DNA of 13,615 nucleotides from Alphaproteobacteria bacterium (GTDB lineage: Bacteria > Pseudomonadota > Alphaproteobacteria > Paracaedibacterales > CAIULA01), in contig JAIEMR010000113.1 in NCBI GenBank assembly GCA_019751935.1, positions 1-13,615 of the forward strand. Reading direction: 5' to 3'. Under the pieces are notes generated by a model, which saw only the letters and a program-made list of their open reading frames with translations, was not told the origin of the DNA and did not search any database. Each line of letters starts with the position of its first letter. Positions within the stretch are counted from its first letter, which is position 1. This document shows positions 1 to 6,903 of the stretch, one piece after another. The position numbers were made by a program, and so were the translations under genes.

Positions 1-33
1 TATATTAACTTTTTTCTTTTTTGATTGCGTCAT
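1..33 (-). CDS. Possible 5' end of a gene leaving the left edge
   Basis: An ATG at 33-31 on the minus strand opens a frame without a stop up to the window edge; its 11 codons read MTQSKKKKVNI. A lysine-rich start of this kind is plausible for a bacterial protein and the strand matches the gene before it. No clear ribosome binding site precedes it (only AT-rich sequence) and 11 codons are too few to judge, so this is a weak call. Nothing can be said about function. Confidence 0.2.
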   Translation of the reverse strand, partial: MTQSKKKKVNI

Positions 34-114
34 ATTTGTTTAGAAATCTTTGAGATACTTAAAATGATTCATGTATTTGAGCAAATAAACTGTCCATTTT
101 ATTTAGAGCCCAAA

Positions 115-816
115 TTAAGCTTCACTAAGAATTTGTTCTAATGTTTTTTGGCAATTTTCTTTTTTCAAGATTGACACTAAAAGCGGTCTTAATTGAATTG
201 GCTTGTTAGAAACACTCGAAATAGATGAGCTTTTCCCTTTTACAAACTCCAAAAGATCTTTAGCGCTCACTAATTCAAAAGCGTCCTTTTCTTTGTAATG
301 AGGATCCTCAAAGTCTTGCTGAGCATCCAAAAGATCTTCTGTTCTAAAGATATTGGATGTTTTGAGGAAACATAAAACTACCTCACGCCCTTTGTCTGTC
401 ATTTCATAGAAAAGCTTACTGTTGAAAAGCATCTCTGGTTCTGGAGAATAGAGATGCGCACTTTCCTCTTTGCATTCGCGGATCAAGCCTTCTAAAAAGG
501 TTTCAGGGGATCCATCGCTATTTATTTCTAAGCTTCCACCGAATTCAGAATAAGTTCCTTTATCGTTGCCTTTAGCTTCTCGAGCAAGCAAAAAAAGAGG
601 GGCATTATGCCCCTTGATGAAAGTATAGTATATGACGCCTACTGTGCCGAGCGGTCTTCCATCGGCTTTAAGACGAATAGGGGCTCTTTCTAAAAGATGT
701 TGTGATTTTGTATGTGATGTAAAATGCTGAGTTAGAGAAGAGAATTGTACGGGGTAAACGCTAATTAGGATAAAAATAACAAGGGTGAGAAGGCCTAAAT
801 TTTGAATAACTGCCAT
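115..816 (-). CDS. Membrane-anchored or exported Nudix-like hydrolase
   Basis: A 233-residue protein. I chose the ATG at 816 over the one at 873 because an AGAGG-type ribosome binding site lies a few bases before it and because the hydrophobic segment (about residues 7-24) then sits at the N-terminus, as a signal anchor or uncleaved signal. The Nudix-like domain covers about residues 55-175. Its box is recognisable as G93-G94, then E105, R113-E114 and E117-E118, matching the E-x7-RE-x2-EE core. The usual G-x5-E spacing is lengthened by several residues and the final glycine is replaced by alanine. Nudix enzymes cleave nucleoside diphosphates linked to another group; the substrate cannot be told here. 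The gene follows ctaA on the same strand after 157 bp and has its own candidate promoter, so it is probably not strictly part of that operon. Export of a Nudix fold is unusual. Confidence 0.72.
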   Translation of the reverse strand: MAVIQNLGLLTLVIFILISVYPVQFSSLTQHFTSHTKSQHLLERAPIRLKADGRPLGTVGVIYYTFIKGHNAPLFLLAREAKGNDKGTYSEFGGSLEINSDGSPETFLEGLIRECKEESAHLYSPEPEMLFNSKLFYEMTDKGREVVLCFLKTSNIFRTEDLLDAQQDFEDPHYKEKDAFELVSAKDLLEFVKGKSSSISSVSNKPIQLRPLLVSILKKENCQKTLEQILSEA

Positions 817-835
817 TATTCCTCTCTTTTCTATA

Positions 836-870
836 GTGATTGACCGATAACGGAAAAATCCGATAATCAC
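836..870 (-). repeat. Dyad and repeated CCGATAA motif in the Nudix leader
   Basis: GTGATT (836-841) and AATCAC (865-870) form an inverted repeat. Between them CCGATAA occurs twice directly (844-850 and 860-866), and a small CGGA/TCCG dyad lies at 851-862. A related CGATAA also occurs at 883-888. The block lies 20-54 bases upstream of the Nudix-like start and just downstream of its candidate promoter, so it would fall in the untranslated leader. It could be an operator or an RNA structure; no known family is recognised. Confidence 0.35.
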
Positions 871-887
871 CAACCTGATATTCGATA

Positions 888-915
888 ATTATAATTAATA
901 TAAACTTTTAGGCAA
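888..915 (-). promoter_or_regulatory. Candidate sigma-70 promoter for the Nudix-like gene
   Basis: On the minus strand, -35 TTGCCT (915-910) and a perfect -10 TATAAT (893-888) are separated by 16 bp. Transcription would begin near 881, giving a leader of about 65 bases that contains the dyad at 836-870. The surrounding DNA is very AT-rich, which raises the chance of a coincidental match. Confidence 0.5.
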
Positions 916-973
916 TAGTTTTTTACGGAAATATCGATTTTAATTAAAATTTTCAAAGAATATGACTATTTTT

Positions 974-1990
974 TCAACTGACAGTAGAAAATTTGGTTGA
1001 AATTACCGAACATGATCCTTGAAAGCAGCATAAAATTCCCATTCCAAACACAACGACAGCGAAGCCCTGATGAAGAGTTCCTAAAGCTACCGGAACTTGG
1101 TAAAGAAGAGTGAAAATGCCCAAAATAGCTTGTATTGTAACTGTCCACGCCCAAAACCCAACAATAGGCCTTTTTAAAGGAATGCTCGTAAAATAACATA
1201 GCCAAACGAGACACAAAGATACAATCGCAAGGACCCTGTGGCACCATTGTACTAGGGCTGCGTTTTCAAAAAAGTTAATCCAAATGGGCTTATAAAACGA
1301 CCATTCGAAAGGAATCCATTTTCCCTCCATTAAGGGAAATGTGTTGTAAATAAGTCCAGCTTTAAGGCCCGCAACAAGGCCGCCATAGGTCATTGTTATT
1401 AGCTGAAAAACAAAAGTTACCCAGATGAGTTTATTGCGTGAGCGAGTTTCTTGAGGGTAAATAACCTCTAAAAGGCTCCACAGAACCAATCCCAAAAGCC
1501 AAAAGGCTAAGGCAAGGTGCAAAGTGAGCCTATAGTGGCTCACACTTGGGTCTTTCACAAGGCCACTTTTCACCATGTACCAGCCCATAAAGCCTTGTAA
1601 AATGCCCAAGGCTAAAATCATAAGGCTTCGTCGTTTTAAGGAAAGATTTAACTTTTGAGATTTCCAAAAAATGACCAAAGGAATTAAAAAGACGAGACCT
1701 ATAAGTCTTCCAAGCAGACGGTGACTATATTCCATTAAGTAAATAAATTTAAAATCTTTTAAAGCCATGTCGTAATTGACAAGCTTGAATTCAGGATAGT
1801 TTTTATAATCTGTAAAAGCTTTTTGCCAGTCAGGCTCTGTTATAGGGGGAATGATGCCGGTGATGGGTTTCCATTCAACAATTGAGAGACCTGAGTGTGT
1901 AAGCCTGGTAACTCCGCCGAGTATAATCATCAACCAAATTAAGATAGCGGTTGCGATCAGCCAAATAATCAAATGTCTATTGTTGGTCAT
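974..1990 (-). CDS. ctaA: Heme A synthase (COX15/CtaA family)
   Basis: A 338-residue polytopic inner-membrane protein, the usual length for the family, that converts heme O to heme A for aa3-type cytochrome oxidase. The N-terminus carries the family signature LGGVTRLTHSGLS (residues 24-36) followed by VEWKPITG. Four conserved histidines expected to bind the heme cofactors and substrate are visible: H90 in EYSHR, H158 in TLHLA, H251 in WCHR and H307 in LHQG. About eight membrane helices can be traced. No cysteine pair is seen in the first outer loop, so it matches the alphaproteobacterial/mitochondrial type rather than the Bacillus type. The ATG at 1990 lies inside the 3' end of bolA (14-bp overlap), suggesting translational coupling. 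It is the last gene of the kdtA-atp-bolA-ctaA run. No GC-rich terminator was seen after it, only an AT palindrome. Confidence 0.96.
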   Translation of the reverse strand: MTNNRHLIIWLIATAILIWLMIILGGVTRLTHSGLSIVEWKPITGIIPPITEPDWQKAFTDYKNYPEFKLVNYDMALKDFKFIYLMEYSHRLLGRLIGLVFLIPLVIFWKSQKLNLSLKRRSLMILALGILQGFMGWYMVKSGLVKDPSVSHYRLTLHLALAFWLLGLVLWSLLEVIYPQETRSRNKLIWVTFVFQLITMTYGGLVAGLKAGLIYNTFPLMEGKWIPFEWSFYKPIWINFFENAALVQWCHRVLAIVSLCLVWLCYFTSIPLKRPIVGFWAWTVTIQAILGIFTLLYQVPVALGTLHQGFAVVVFGMGILCCFQGSCSVISTKFSTVS

Positions 1991-2255
1991 CGTCTAAAAG
2001 GGTCAAGGCCAAGGCATGAATGTGGTTTTTTAAAAGATCATTTAAAATATCATGAACCAATCGATGGCGTTCTAGTCGCGAAAGGCCCGTAAATTTATTT
2101 GAGACAATTTTTATGCGAAAATGGCTCTCAGCATTTTCTTCCTTTGGACCATCTTTATGGCCTCTATGCATTTCTGATTCATTTTTTATCTCTAATAAAG
2201 AAGGTGAGAGATGCTTTTGAATACGGTCTTCTAATTGCTTTTGAATAGAAATCAT
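1977..2255 (-). CDS. bolA: BolA family protein
   Basis: A 92-residue cytoplasmic protein with the compact BolA fold. The conserved block is visible as SEMHRGH (about 27-33), SHFRIKIVS (44-52) and FTGLSRLERHRLVHDIL (55-71), including the invariant histidine of the RHR-V motif. Family members pair with monothiol glutaredoxins and take part in Fe-S cluster handling and stress responses. The presence of SEMHRGH and the general length favour the BolA branch over IbaG/YrbA. There are 5 bases between the end of atpF and its start, and its 3' end overlaps ctaA by 14 bp, so it is translated from the same message. Its placement between ATP synthase and heme A synthesis genes fits a link to Fe-S supply for respiration, which is an inference. 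Confidence 0.93.
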   Translation of the reverse strand: MISIQKQLEDRIQKHLSPSLLEIKNESEMHRGHKDGPKEENAESHFRIKIVSNKFTGLSRLERHRLVHDILNDLLKNHIHALALTLLDDDQQ

Positions 2256-2260
2256 AGGCT

Positions 2261-2746
2261 TTATGCAGCTTTAATTTGACTTAACATTTGGGTGGCTTTT
2301 CTGTTGATCTGATGATGCACAGTAGTGGAATCATGTTCACGCATCCAAACAACTAGGGCCTGAGCAATATGGTCAGCGACTAACTCACGAAGCTCAATTT
2401 CAAATAAATTTTCCATTTTTTTAATTTGAAAATCATACTGCCTCTGGCGGTTTTTGATCTCATCGTTAATTTCTTGTTTGATATTTCGAATAAGGATTTC
2501 AGCTTGAGTGCGTGCGTTATTTATAATTTTCTCTTCTTCTTCTTCGACTGTTATCAGGGCTTTGGTTTCTTCGCCCAATTGGGCTAACGCGAACTCTTTA
2601 GATGCATTTGCATCTTGAAGCTCTGCACTAATAACTTTAATTCTGTCATCTAGAAAATTTGAAAGTTGTCTGTAGCCAAATTTAAAAAGAAGGATTAAAA
2701 ATCCAACAAAGCTTAAGACAATGTAGAAATTAGAATCTTTAAACAT
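2261..2746 (-). CDS. atpF: ATP synthase F0 subunit b
   Basis: A 161-residue stalk subunit: one N-terminal membrane helix (about residues 7-24), then a long charged region of coiled-coil character (about 35-130) with few prolines or glycines. It forms half of the peripheral stalk that holds F1 against the rotating ring. I chose the ATG at 2746, which gives MFKDSNFYIV and puts the membrane helix at the N-terminus; an upstream in-frame start at 2794 would add 16 polar residues wholly inside the preceding gene. With this start the gene overlaps atpF' by 8 bp, a usual arrangement for coupled translation. The ribosome binding site is weak (AGAAG). Alphaproteobacteria and chloroplasts carry two different b-type subunits, b and b', as seen here. 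Confidence 0.9.
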   Translation of the reverse strand: MFKDSNFYIVLSFVGFLILLFKFGYRQLSNFLDDRIKVISAELQDANASKEFALAQLGEETKALITVEEEEEKIINNARTQAEILIRNIKQEINDEIKNRQRQYDFQIKKMENLFEIELRELVADHIAQALVVWMREHDSTTVHHQINRKATQMLSQIKAA

Positions 2747-3218
2747 TTGTGGTCTTCTTTTTTGCTTTTGAAGCAGACTCCTCTGGCTCACCAAGTAATT
2801 TTGGGAGAAGCTGTTTTACGCATTCTGTAACAAGAGGTTTTAATGAGGTATTAAAGTCTTTTCTTTGTTGTTCAATGGAATCTTTCATGTTTTGAAGAGC
2901 GCTGCTAAGTTCAGTCTCAACTTTTTTAAATTGCCGATTTTTTTTATCTTCCATTTCCAAAAGCGTGGCTCTGATGATGGCATCTGCTTTTTCTTCTGCA
3001 AATTTAATTCTATCTTCCCTTGCTCTTAAGAGTCCTTCAATTTGCCCATTCAATGCTTTTGCTCGTTCAAGGTCCTGATGTATTTTTTTAGATCTGTTTT
3101 CCAAAAGCGCATTCATGCGGGGAACAAAAACAAAAACAAAAGCACAAATCAGAATGCTAAAACAAACAAGCAACCAAAAAAACTGAGATAAAAAAGTCGA
3201 TGGATCGAATTGAGGCAT
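2739..3218 (-). CDS. atpF': ATP synthase F0 subunit b' (second stalk subunit)
   Basis: A 159-residue protein with an N-terminal membrane helix (about residues 11-32) starting with the typical MPQFDPSTFLSQFFWL and followed by VPRMNALLENRSKKI, a pattern characteristic of the b' subunits of alphaproteobacteria. The rest is a charged helical stalk (about 40-135) and a lysine-rich tail. It pairs with subunit b to make a heterodimeric peripheral stalk. It begins 9 bases after atpE ends and overlaps atpF by 8 bp. It is the more upstream of the two, the usual order c-b'-b. In other genomes the gene is also called atpG or atpX; the product assignment is firmer than the symbol. Confidence 0.92.
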   Translation of the reverse strand: MPQFDPSTFLSQFFWLLVCFSILICAFVFVFVPRMNALLENRSKKIHQDLERAKALNGQIEGLLRAREDRIKFAEEKADAIIRATLLEMEDKKNRQFKKVETELSSALQNMKDSIEQQRKDFNTSLKPLVTECVKQLLPKLLGEPEESASKAKKKTTNV

Positions 3219-3227
3219 GCAAAAACC

Positions 3228-3455
3228 TTAGTGTGAGAAAAGAATAAGCATGGCGACGATAAAGGCCAACAAAGCAATCGATTCCGTCAAGGCAAAGCCT
3301 AACAGGCCAATTGGAAACAAATCATTTTTAGCTGAAGGATTGCGAGCTATTGAGGAAATTAATGTTGAAAAAATATTTCCAAGTGCTAATCCAACCCCAA
3401 GCAATGCAAAGGTTGCCATGCCGGCTCCAATCATTTTTGCTGCGCCTATTTCCAT
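3228..3455 (-). CDS. atpE: ATP synthase F0 subunit c (ring subunit)
   Basis: A 75-residue hairpin of two membrane helices (about 8-36 and 47-74) joined by the polar loop ARNPSAKNDLF (37-47), which contains the conserved R-x-P that contacts the central stalk. The ion-carrying carboxylate is E58 in FALTESIALL. Helix 1 has the small-residue pattern GVGLALG that packs the ring. The glutamine that marks sodium-type rings in helix 1 is not present at the aligned place (a leucine instead), so proton use is expected. An AAGGAG-type ribosome binding site precedes the ATG at 3455. It lies 22 bases after atpB and 9 before atpF'. Confidence 0.97.
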   Translation of the reverse strand: MEIGAAKMIGAGMATFALLGVGLALGNIFSTLISSIARNPSAKNDLFPIGLLGFALTESIALLAFIVAMLILFSH

Positions 3456-3477
3456 ATATAACTCCTTCTTTTTTAGA

Positions 3478-4218
3478 TCAATGTAAGTTTAACGCATCAT
3501 TTAAGTATATACACGTTAATATCGTAAAAACATAGGCTTGGAGAATTGCAACGAGCAATTCAAAACCTGTAATGGCAACGTTTAAAAGTGTTGGTAAAAT
3601 AGCTGCTGGAACGAATGAAGTTCCTGCTAATAGAACTGCAAAACAAGCAAAGATTTTGAGCATCACATGCCCAGCCACCATATTTGCAAACAAGCGCACG
3701 GATAGGCTAATGGGGCGTGATAAGTAAGAGATGACCTCAACTGGAATTAATAGAGGGGCAACGTATATGGGAATACCAGAGGGGTAAAATATCCTAAAGA
3801 AATGAGTGCCATGTTTTACAAAGCCAGCTGCAGTGATTCCAAGAAAAACAAATAAGCTTAAGGAAAACGTTACAATGATATGACTTGTAAACGTAAAAGC
3901 ATAAGGAATGAGTCCAATCAAATTGCCAAAAAGGATGAACAAGAATAAGGATAGGATGTAGGGGAAAAATCTTAATCCTTCTTTGCCAACGTATGTTGTC
4001 ACCATATCGGCAATGAAATGAAAAAGTGATTCAGCGCTTACTTGAAGACGACTTGGAATTAAACGTTTCTTTCGAGTGGCAAAGTGAATAAAAAGGCAAA
4101 TAGCAAGGGTTGTTAAAACCATGTAAAGAGATGCGTTGGTAAAAGAGAAATCATATCCACCGATATGCAATGGCATCAAGGGTTTGATTTTAAATTGATG
4201 AAGGGGATCCATACTCAA
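3478..4218 (-). CDS. atpB: ATP synthase F0 subunit a
   Basis: A 246-residue polytopic protein providing the two half-channels for protons beside the c ring. The essential arginine is R175 in SLSVRLFANMVAGH. H184 and E220 occupy the places of E219 and H245 of the E. coli protein, the known swapped pair of mitochondrial and alphaproteobacterial a subunits. The C-terminus ILQAYVFTILTCIYLNDAL is also typical. The start is uncertain: TTG at 4218 (MSMDPLHQF) lies 10 bases after an AGGAG site, while the ATG at 4212 (MDPLHQF) would be 16 bases from it. I prefer TTG on spacing; the difference is two residues. It follows atpI after only 2 bases. Confidence 0.97.
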   Translation of the reverse strand: MSMDPLHQFKIKPLMPLHIGGYDFSFTNASLYMVLTTLAICLFIHFATRKKRLIPSRLQVSAESLFHFIADMVTTYVGKEGLRFFPYILSLFLFILFGNLIGLIPYAFTFTSHIIVTFSLSLFVFLGITAAGFVKHGTHFFRIFYPSGIPIYVAPLLIPVEVISYLSRPISLSVRLFANMVAGHVMLKIFACFAVLLAGTSFVPAAILPTLLNVAITGFELLVAILQAYVFTILTCIYLNDALNLH

Positions 4219-4220
4219 CG

Positions 4221-4442
4221 TTATTTTTCTCCTGTTTCATCCCAATTTTTTACCAAAAGCCGATAAACATTGAGACTCCCCGCCATTATACCAAGCACAA
4301 TGAAAATAACTAGTCCCCATGGATAGGTTTCAAAGTAAATATCGATGGCTCTGCCAATCAGGGTTCCAACTAAAATTCCCGATATAAACTCAACACCTAT
4401 GCGCATAGCAATGCTGATATAGTGCGAGTTTTTATCTATCAT
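4221..4442 (-). CDS. atpI: ATP synthase protein I
   Basis: A 73-residue protein with two membrane helices (about 11-31 and 41-63). The sequence RIGVEFISGILVGTLIG and the following DxxxxTYPWGLVIFIVLG are typical of the AtpI/Fo-associated family. AtpI is not part of the final enzyme; it helps assembly of the c ring and has been linked to ion transport. The ATG at 4442 lies within the last codons of kdtA (11-bp overlap), so its translation is probably coupled to that gene. Its usual place, first in the F0 cluster, supports the call. The short N-terminal part before the first helix is also normal for alphaproteobacterial AtpI. Confidence 0.88.
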   Translation of the reverse strand: MIDKNSHYISIAMRIGVEFISGILVGTLIGRAIDIYFETYPWGLVIFIVLGIMAGSLNVYRLLVKNWDETGEK

Positions 4443-5682
4443 AAAAGGATCTTAAACGATGGACGATCTTTTGAGCGCCTTCGGCTTGTTCTTTAACGGT
4501 GGCAAAGGCTGCAGCACCTAAAGCCTTTACTTTTTTGGGATTAAGGAGCAGGTTTTGAACGCCTTCGGTTAATTCCTTTTGTGTTAGGACTGTGTAACAG
4601 TCATCTGATAGATGCGCACAAACATCCTTAAAATTGCTCATGCGGGGCCCCCACAGAATGGCGCATTTAAATAAGGCTGGTTCAATTGGGTTGTGTCCTT
4701 CAACAGAAACAAAGCTGCCGCCTATAAAAACGATTGATGAAAGCGAGAAAAACAGTCCAAGCTCGCCAATGGTATCGACAAGATAAACATCAAAATTTGA
4801 AGAAGATTTAGCCGGAAGAGTGCTGTGAGATTGCACTGATAGCCCGGAGTCCTCACACAGTTTTTTAACTTTTTCACAGCGATTGGGGTGCCTTGGGATC
4901 AAAATTGTTAAAAGGTTTGGAAATTGCTTTTTAAGATCATGATGAGTTTGAATGACAATTTCTTCTTCACTTGAATGAGTGCTGGCTGCGACCCAAACTG
5001 GGCGATCTTTAAATAACCCAGAAAGTTCTTGGAGTTTATCAAGCGAGGTGGGCAGGGGGTCTGCTGCAAATTTCAAATTAGACATGACTTCAACGTTGGA
5101 GGCACCAAGGTGAATAAGTCTTTCAGCCGTTGATGGAGATTGGGCTAAACATAAGGAAAAACGTGACAATAGCTGCTTTGCTAAACATTTAAACTTTAAC
5201 CAACGCCGGTAACTGCGGTCGGACAGGCGCGCATTGAGAAGAACCAGAGGGATCTTCATTTTATGAATTTGGGTGATCATATTTGGCCAAAGTTCGGATT
5301 CAACCAAGACAGCAAGTTGAGGTTTCCAGTATTTTAAAAATCGTTTTACCCAAGGGCCTACGTCAAAGGGAACATATTGATGAATGCAAAAGTCTGATAA
5401 GCGCTGCTTTGCTATGGATGCGGCTGTGACAGTTGTTGTTGTAAGAAGGATACTGTGACCGGGGTAATTTTCTTTATAAGATTTAATCAAAGGAATGAGG
5501 GAAATTGTCTCACCAACGCTGGCAGCATGGATCCAAATCAAAGGATCCCGTGGGCGTTTAACTGAAGCAATGCCATAACGCTCTCTAATTCTATCTTTTT
5601 CCTCAAGGCCTTTTTTTAAGCGATGAGAGGTCAGCACCTTTACGAAAGGGACCAATAAAACAGAAAGAAAATAAAAGCCCAA
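4432..5682 (-). CDS. waaA: 3-deoxy-D-manno-octulosonic acid (Kdo) transferase
   Basis: A 416-residue GT30 glycosyltransferase (waaA, also kdtA) that adds Kdo from CMP-Kdo to the lipid A precursor at the inner face of the inner membrane. An N-terminal hydrophobic anchor (about 1-17) precedes the first Rossmann-like domain with IWIHAASVGET (49-59), where E58 is the expected catalytic base. Later landmarks are LVESELWPNM, LLNARLSDRSYRRW, AASTHSSEEE, LIPRHPNR and the C-terminal GGSFVSVEGHNPIEPA, all family hallmarks. The start is a TTG at 5682 with a TAGGA site about 10 bases upstream; a TAG stop 15 bases upstream in frame rules out an earlier start. It leads the operon and overlaps atpI by 11 bp. 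Whether it adds one or more Kdo residues cannot be told. Confidence 0.96.
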   Translation of the reverse strand: MGFYFLSVLLVPFVKVLTSHRLKKGLEEKDRIRERYGIASVKRPRDPLIWIHAASVGETISLIPLIKSYKENYPGHSILLTTTTVTAASIAKQRLSDFCIHQYVPFDVGPWVKRFLKYWKPQLAVLVESELWPNMITQIHKMKIPLVLLNARLSDRSYRRWLKFKCLAKQLLSRFSLCLAQSPSTAERLIHLGASNVEVMSNLKFAADPLPTSLDKLQELSGLFKDRPVWVAASTHSSEEEIVIQTHHDLKKQFPNLLTILIPRHPNRCEKVKKLCEDSGLSVQSHSTLPAKSSSNFDVYLVDTIGELGLFFSLSSIVFIGGSFVSVEGHNPIEPALFKCAILWGPRMSNFKDVCAHLSDDCYTVLTQKELTEGVQNLLLNPKKVKALGAAAFATVKEQAEGAQKIVHRLRSFYDR

Positions 5683-5915
5683 ACCTAGTTTTTCCTAAAA
5701 GCAAGCCATTTGAGTGATTATAGACAATATGCTTGATTAAAGCAGAGTTTGTCAAATTGTTGAGGGGTAAATGCGTTATTTGCTTTATATGTAAATCATT
5801 TTGACTGTTTATCTATGTTAAAACGCAGAAAACGGCTCATGTAAGCTAAAAAGCTCCTTATAAAATGCTTTTTGTATATTTAGGTGAATTTGTGGATGCT
5901 CCTGAATTCGTCTTA
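5683..5915. other. Gap between the deoxyribosyltransferase-like gene and kdtA
   Basis: This 233-bp AT-rich gap holds the candidate promoter at 5726-5755 and a weak hairpin at 5848-5873 (stem AAAAAGC/GCTTTTT, loop of 12 bases). The hairpin has runs of T on both strands and could end transcription of the upstream gene, but only two of its pairs are G-C. No coding frame of worth was found on either strand. Confidence 0.5.
5726..5755 (-). promoter_or_regulatory. Candidate promoter for the kdtA-atp-bolA-ctaA run
   Basis: A perfect -35 TTGACA (5755-5750, minus strand) is followed after 18 bp by CATATT (5731-5726, four of six consensus bases). A perfect TATAAT lies slightly further downstream (5722-5717) but 27 bp from the -35 box, too far for the same promoter. 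Either -10 gives a leader of roughly 30-40 bases before the TTG of kdtA. Confidence 0.42.
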
Positions 5916-6557
5916 TCAAGGCCTTGCGAACATTGGGGTGATGCTTCTAATTGATTCCTCATATTTTTGAGGATTTAGGTTTTCTTTGGGGAAAATATTG
6001 GGCTTATATTTAAAATGCTTTTCCTTCCACAAATGTTTGGTGCTTAAAGCCATTTGGAAGACATACCATAAATCAGTAATTTCAGCTTCTGTCATGTTGT
6101 TATCTGGAAAAACGTAAACAGCAATGTTGCCACGGCCAACTGCGTAAGCAACTTCAGCCAAAGTTCCATATGCTGTTGGGGTGACAACAGCTACAAGCAC
6201 ACTACACTTGTCAATTTGTTCCCTGGTAATTTCCCAAACATCTATGGGATTCAGATTTTTTAAAGGGGCGTCAGCATATTTGCCTTCCTCTAGGACAGGC
6301 CTAAAAACCCAGGGACCATTATGGATATAGTCTGGGTAAACAATTTCTTTGTTGTAAAAGCTTTTCCGTAATTCAGTGGCTGACATATTCGGATCTACGT
6401 ATAAATGAGATTCTTTACCGATGTGAATAATGCGCCGTGCAAAAAATATTTTTTCCTTAGCAGGAGCCAATAGGTATCCTGTTTGGTATTGATAGATAAG
6501 AGCAAAGGTCAAAAAGACTAAGAAAAAACTAAGAAGGCTATATTTTATCCAACGCAT
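5916..6557 (-). CDS. Membrane-anchored nucleoside 2-deoxyribosyltransferase-like protein
   Basis: A 213-residue protein with a strong N-terminal hydrophobic segment (about 7-23) after MRWIKY, acting as signal anchor or signal peptide. From about residue 42 (IIHIGKES) it shows a Rossmann-like pattern: strands and helices with DVWEITREQIDKCSVLVAV (106-124) and GTLAEVAYAVGRGNIAVYVF (131-150). This ID-x-C-S-xxxAVV ... GT-xx-E-xx-YA pattern is that of the nucleoside 2-deoxyribosyltransferase superfamily, with E135 at the place of the catalytic glutamate. The acidic residue that usually precedes the GT-xx-E motif is replaced (TAYGTLAE), so activity is not certain. The ATG at 6557 has an AGGGG site 5 bases upstream. 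It stands alone, 230 bp before kdtA. Putting a nucleoside-type enzyme outside the cytoplasm is odd; it could be a host-directed or defence protein, but this is speculation. Confidence 0.65.
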   Translation of the reverse strand: MRWIKYSLLSFFLVFLTFALIYQYQTGYLLAPAKEKIFFARRIIHIGKESHLYVDPNMSATELRKSFYNKEIVYPDYIHNGPWVFRPVLEEGKYADAPLKNLNPIDVWEITREQIDKCSVLVAVVTPTAYGTLAEVAYAVGRGNIAVYVFPDNNMTEAEITDLWYVFQMALSTKHLWKEKHFKYKPNIFPKENLNPQKYEESIRSITPMFARP

Positions 6558-6651
6558 TCACACCCCTGTATAAAATTTTAAATAAATTTATAGAAATATT
6601 TTTATACAAATTAAATCTAAAACTATAACTATTTAATGAATTTGAGTTTTT

Positions 6652-6681
6652 ATTGTTAATACATTTAACGGAATATGTCAA
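6652..6681 (-). promoter_or_regulatory. Weak candidate promoter for the 5916-6557 gene
   Basis: A perfect -35 TTGACA (6681-6676, minus strand) is followed after 18 bp by AACAAT (6657-6652, four of six consensus). This would leave a leader of about 90 bases. The region is so AT-rich that other -10-like sequences nearer to the gene cannot be excluded. Confidence 0.3.
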
Positions 6682-6763
6682 ATTACTCATTCAATATTCA
6701 TAAACGACAAGACTTGTTAAAGGATATTTTAATGAGGTTCTCCGGACCTTAAGGAGAAAGCTG

Positions 6764-6793
6764 TTGACAAAAATGCCAAGAATCCATTACAAA
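6764..6793 (+). promoter_or_regulatory. Promoter for tRNA-Asp (and probably tadA-hemB)
   Basis: A perfect -35 TTGACA (6764-6769) is followed after 18 bp by TACAAA (6788-6793); the 17-bp alternative is TTACAA. Transcription would start near 6800, about 18 bases before the tRNA. No separate promoter is evident before tadA, so the same transcript probably continues into tadA and hemB. Confidence 0.55.
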
Positions 6794-6818
6794 GAAATTA
6801 CCTTCATTTCGAATACAA

Positions 6819-6895
<77 letters not shown>

Positions 6896-6903
6896 TTGTT
6901 TTA

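Noticed and set aside
937..950. Perfect 14-base palindrome ATTTTAATTAAAAT after ctaA as terminator
   Set aside because: It has only A-T pairs and is expected by chance in such AT-rich DNA.
966..1247. Open frame of 93 codons on the minus strand
   Set aside because: It lies wholly or mostly within ctaA in another frame and has no family features.
3228..3455. Sodium-driven ATP synthase
   Set aside because: E58-S59 in subunit c could suggest it, but the helix 1 glutamine typical of sodium rings is replaced by leucine at the aligned place.
3250..3535. Plus-strand open frames opposite atpE and atpB
   Set aside because: They are antisense to strongly supported ATP synthase genes and show no recognisable protein pattern.
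5848..5873. Hairpin AAAAAGC/GCTTTTT as a terminator
   Set aside because: Only two G-C pairs and a 12-base loop; mentioned in the gap entry but too weak to call.
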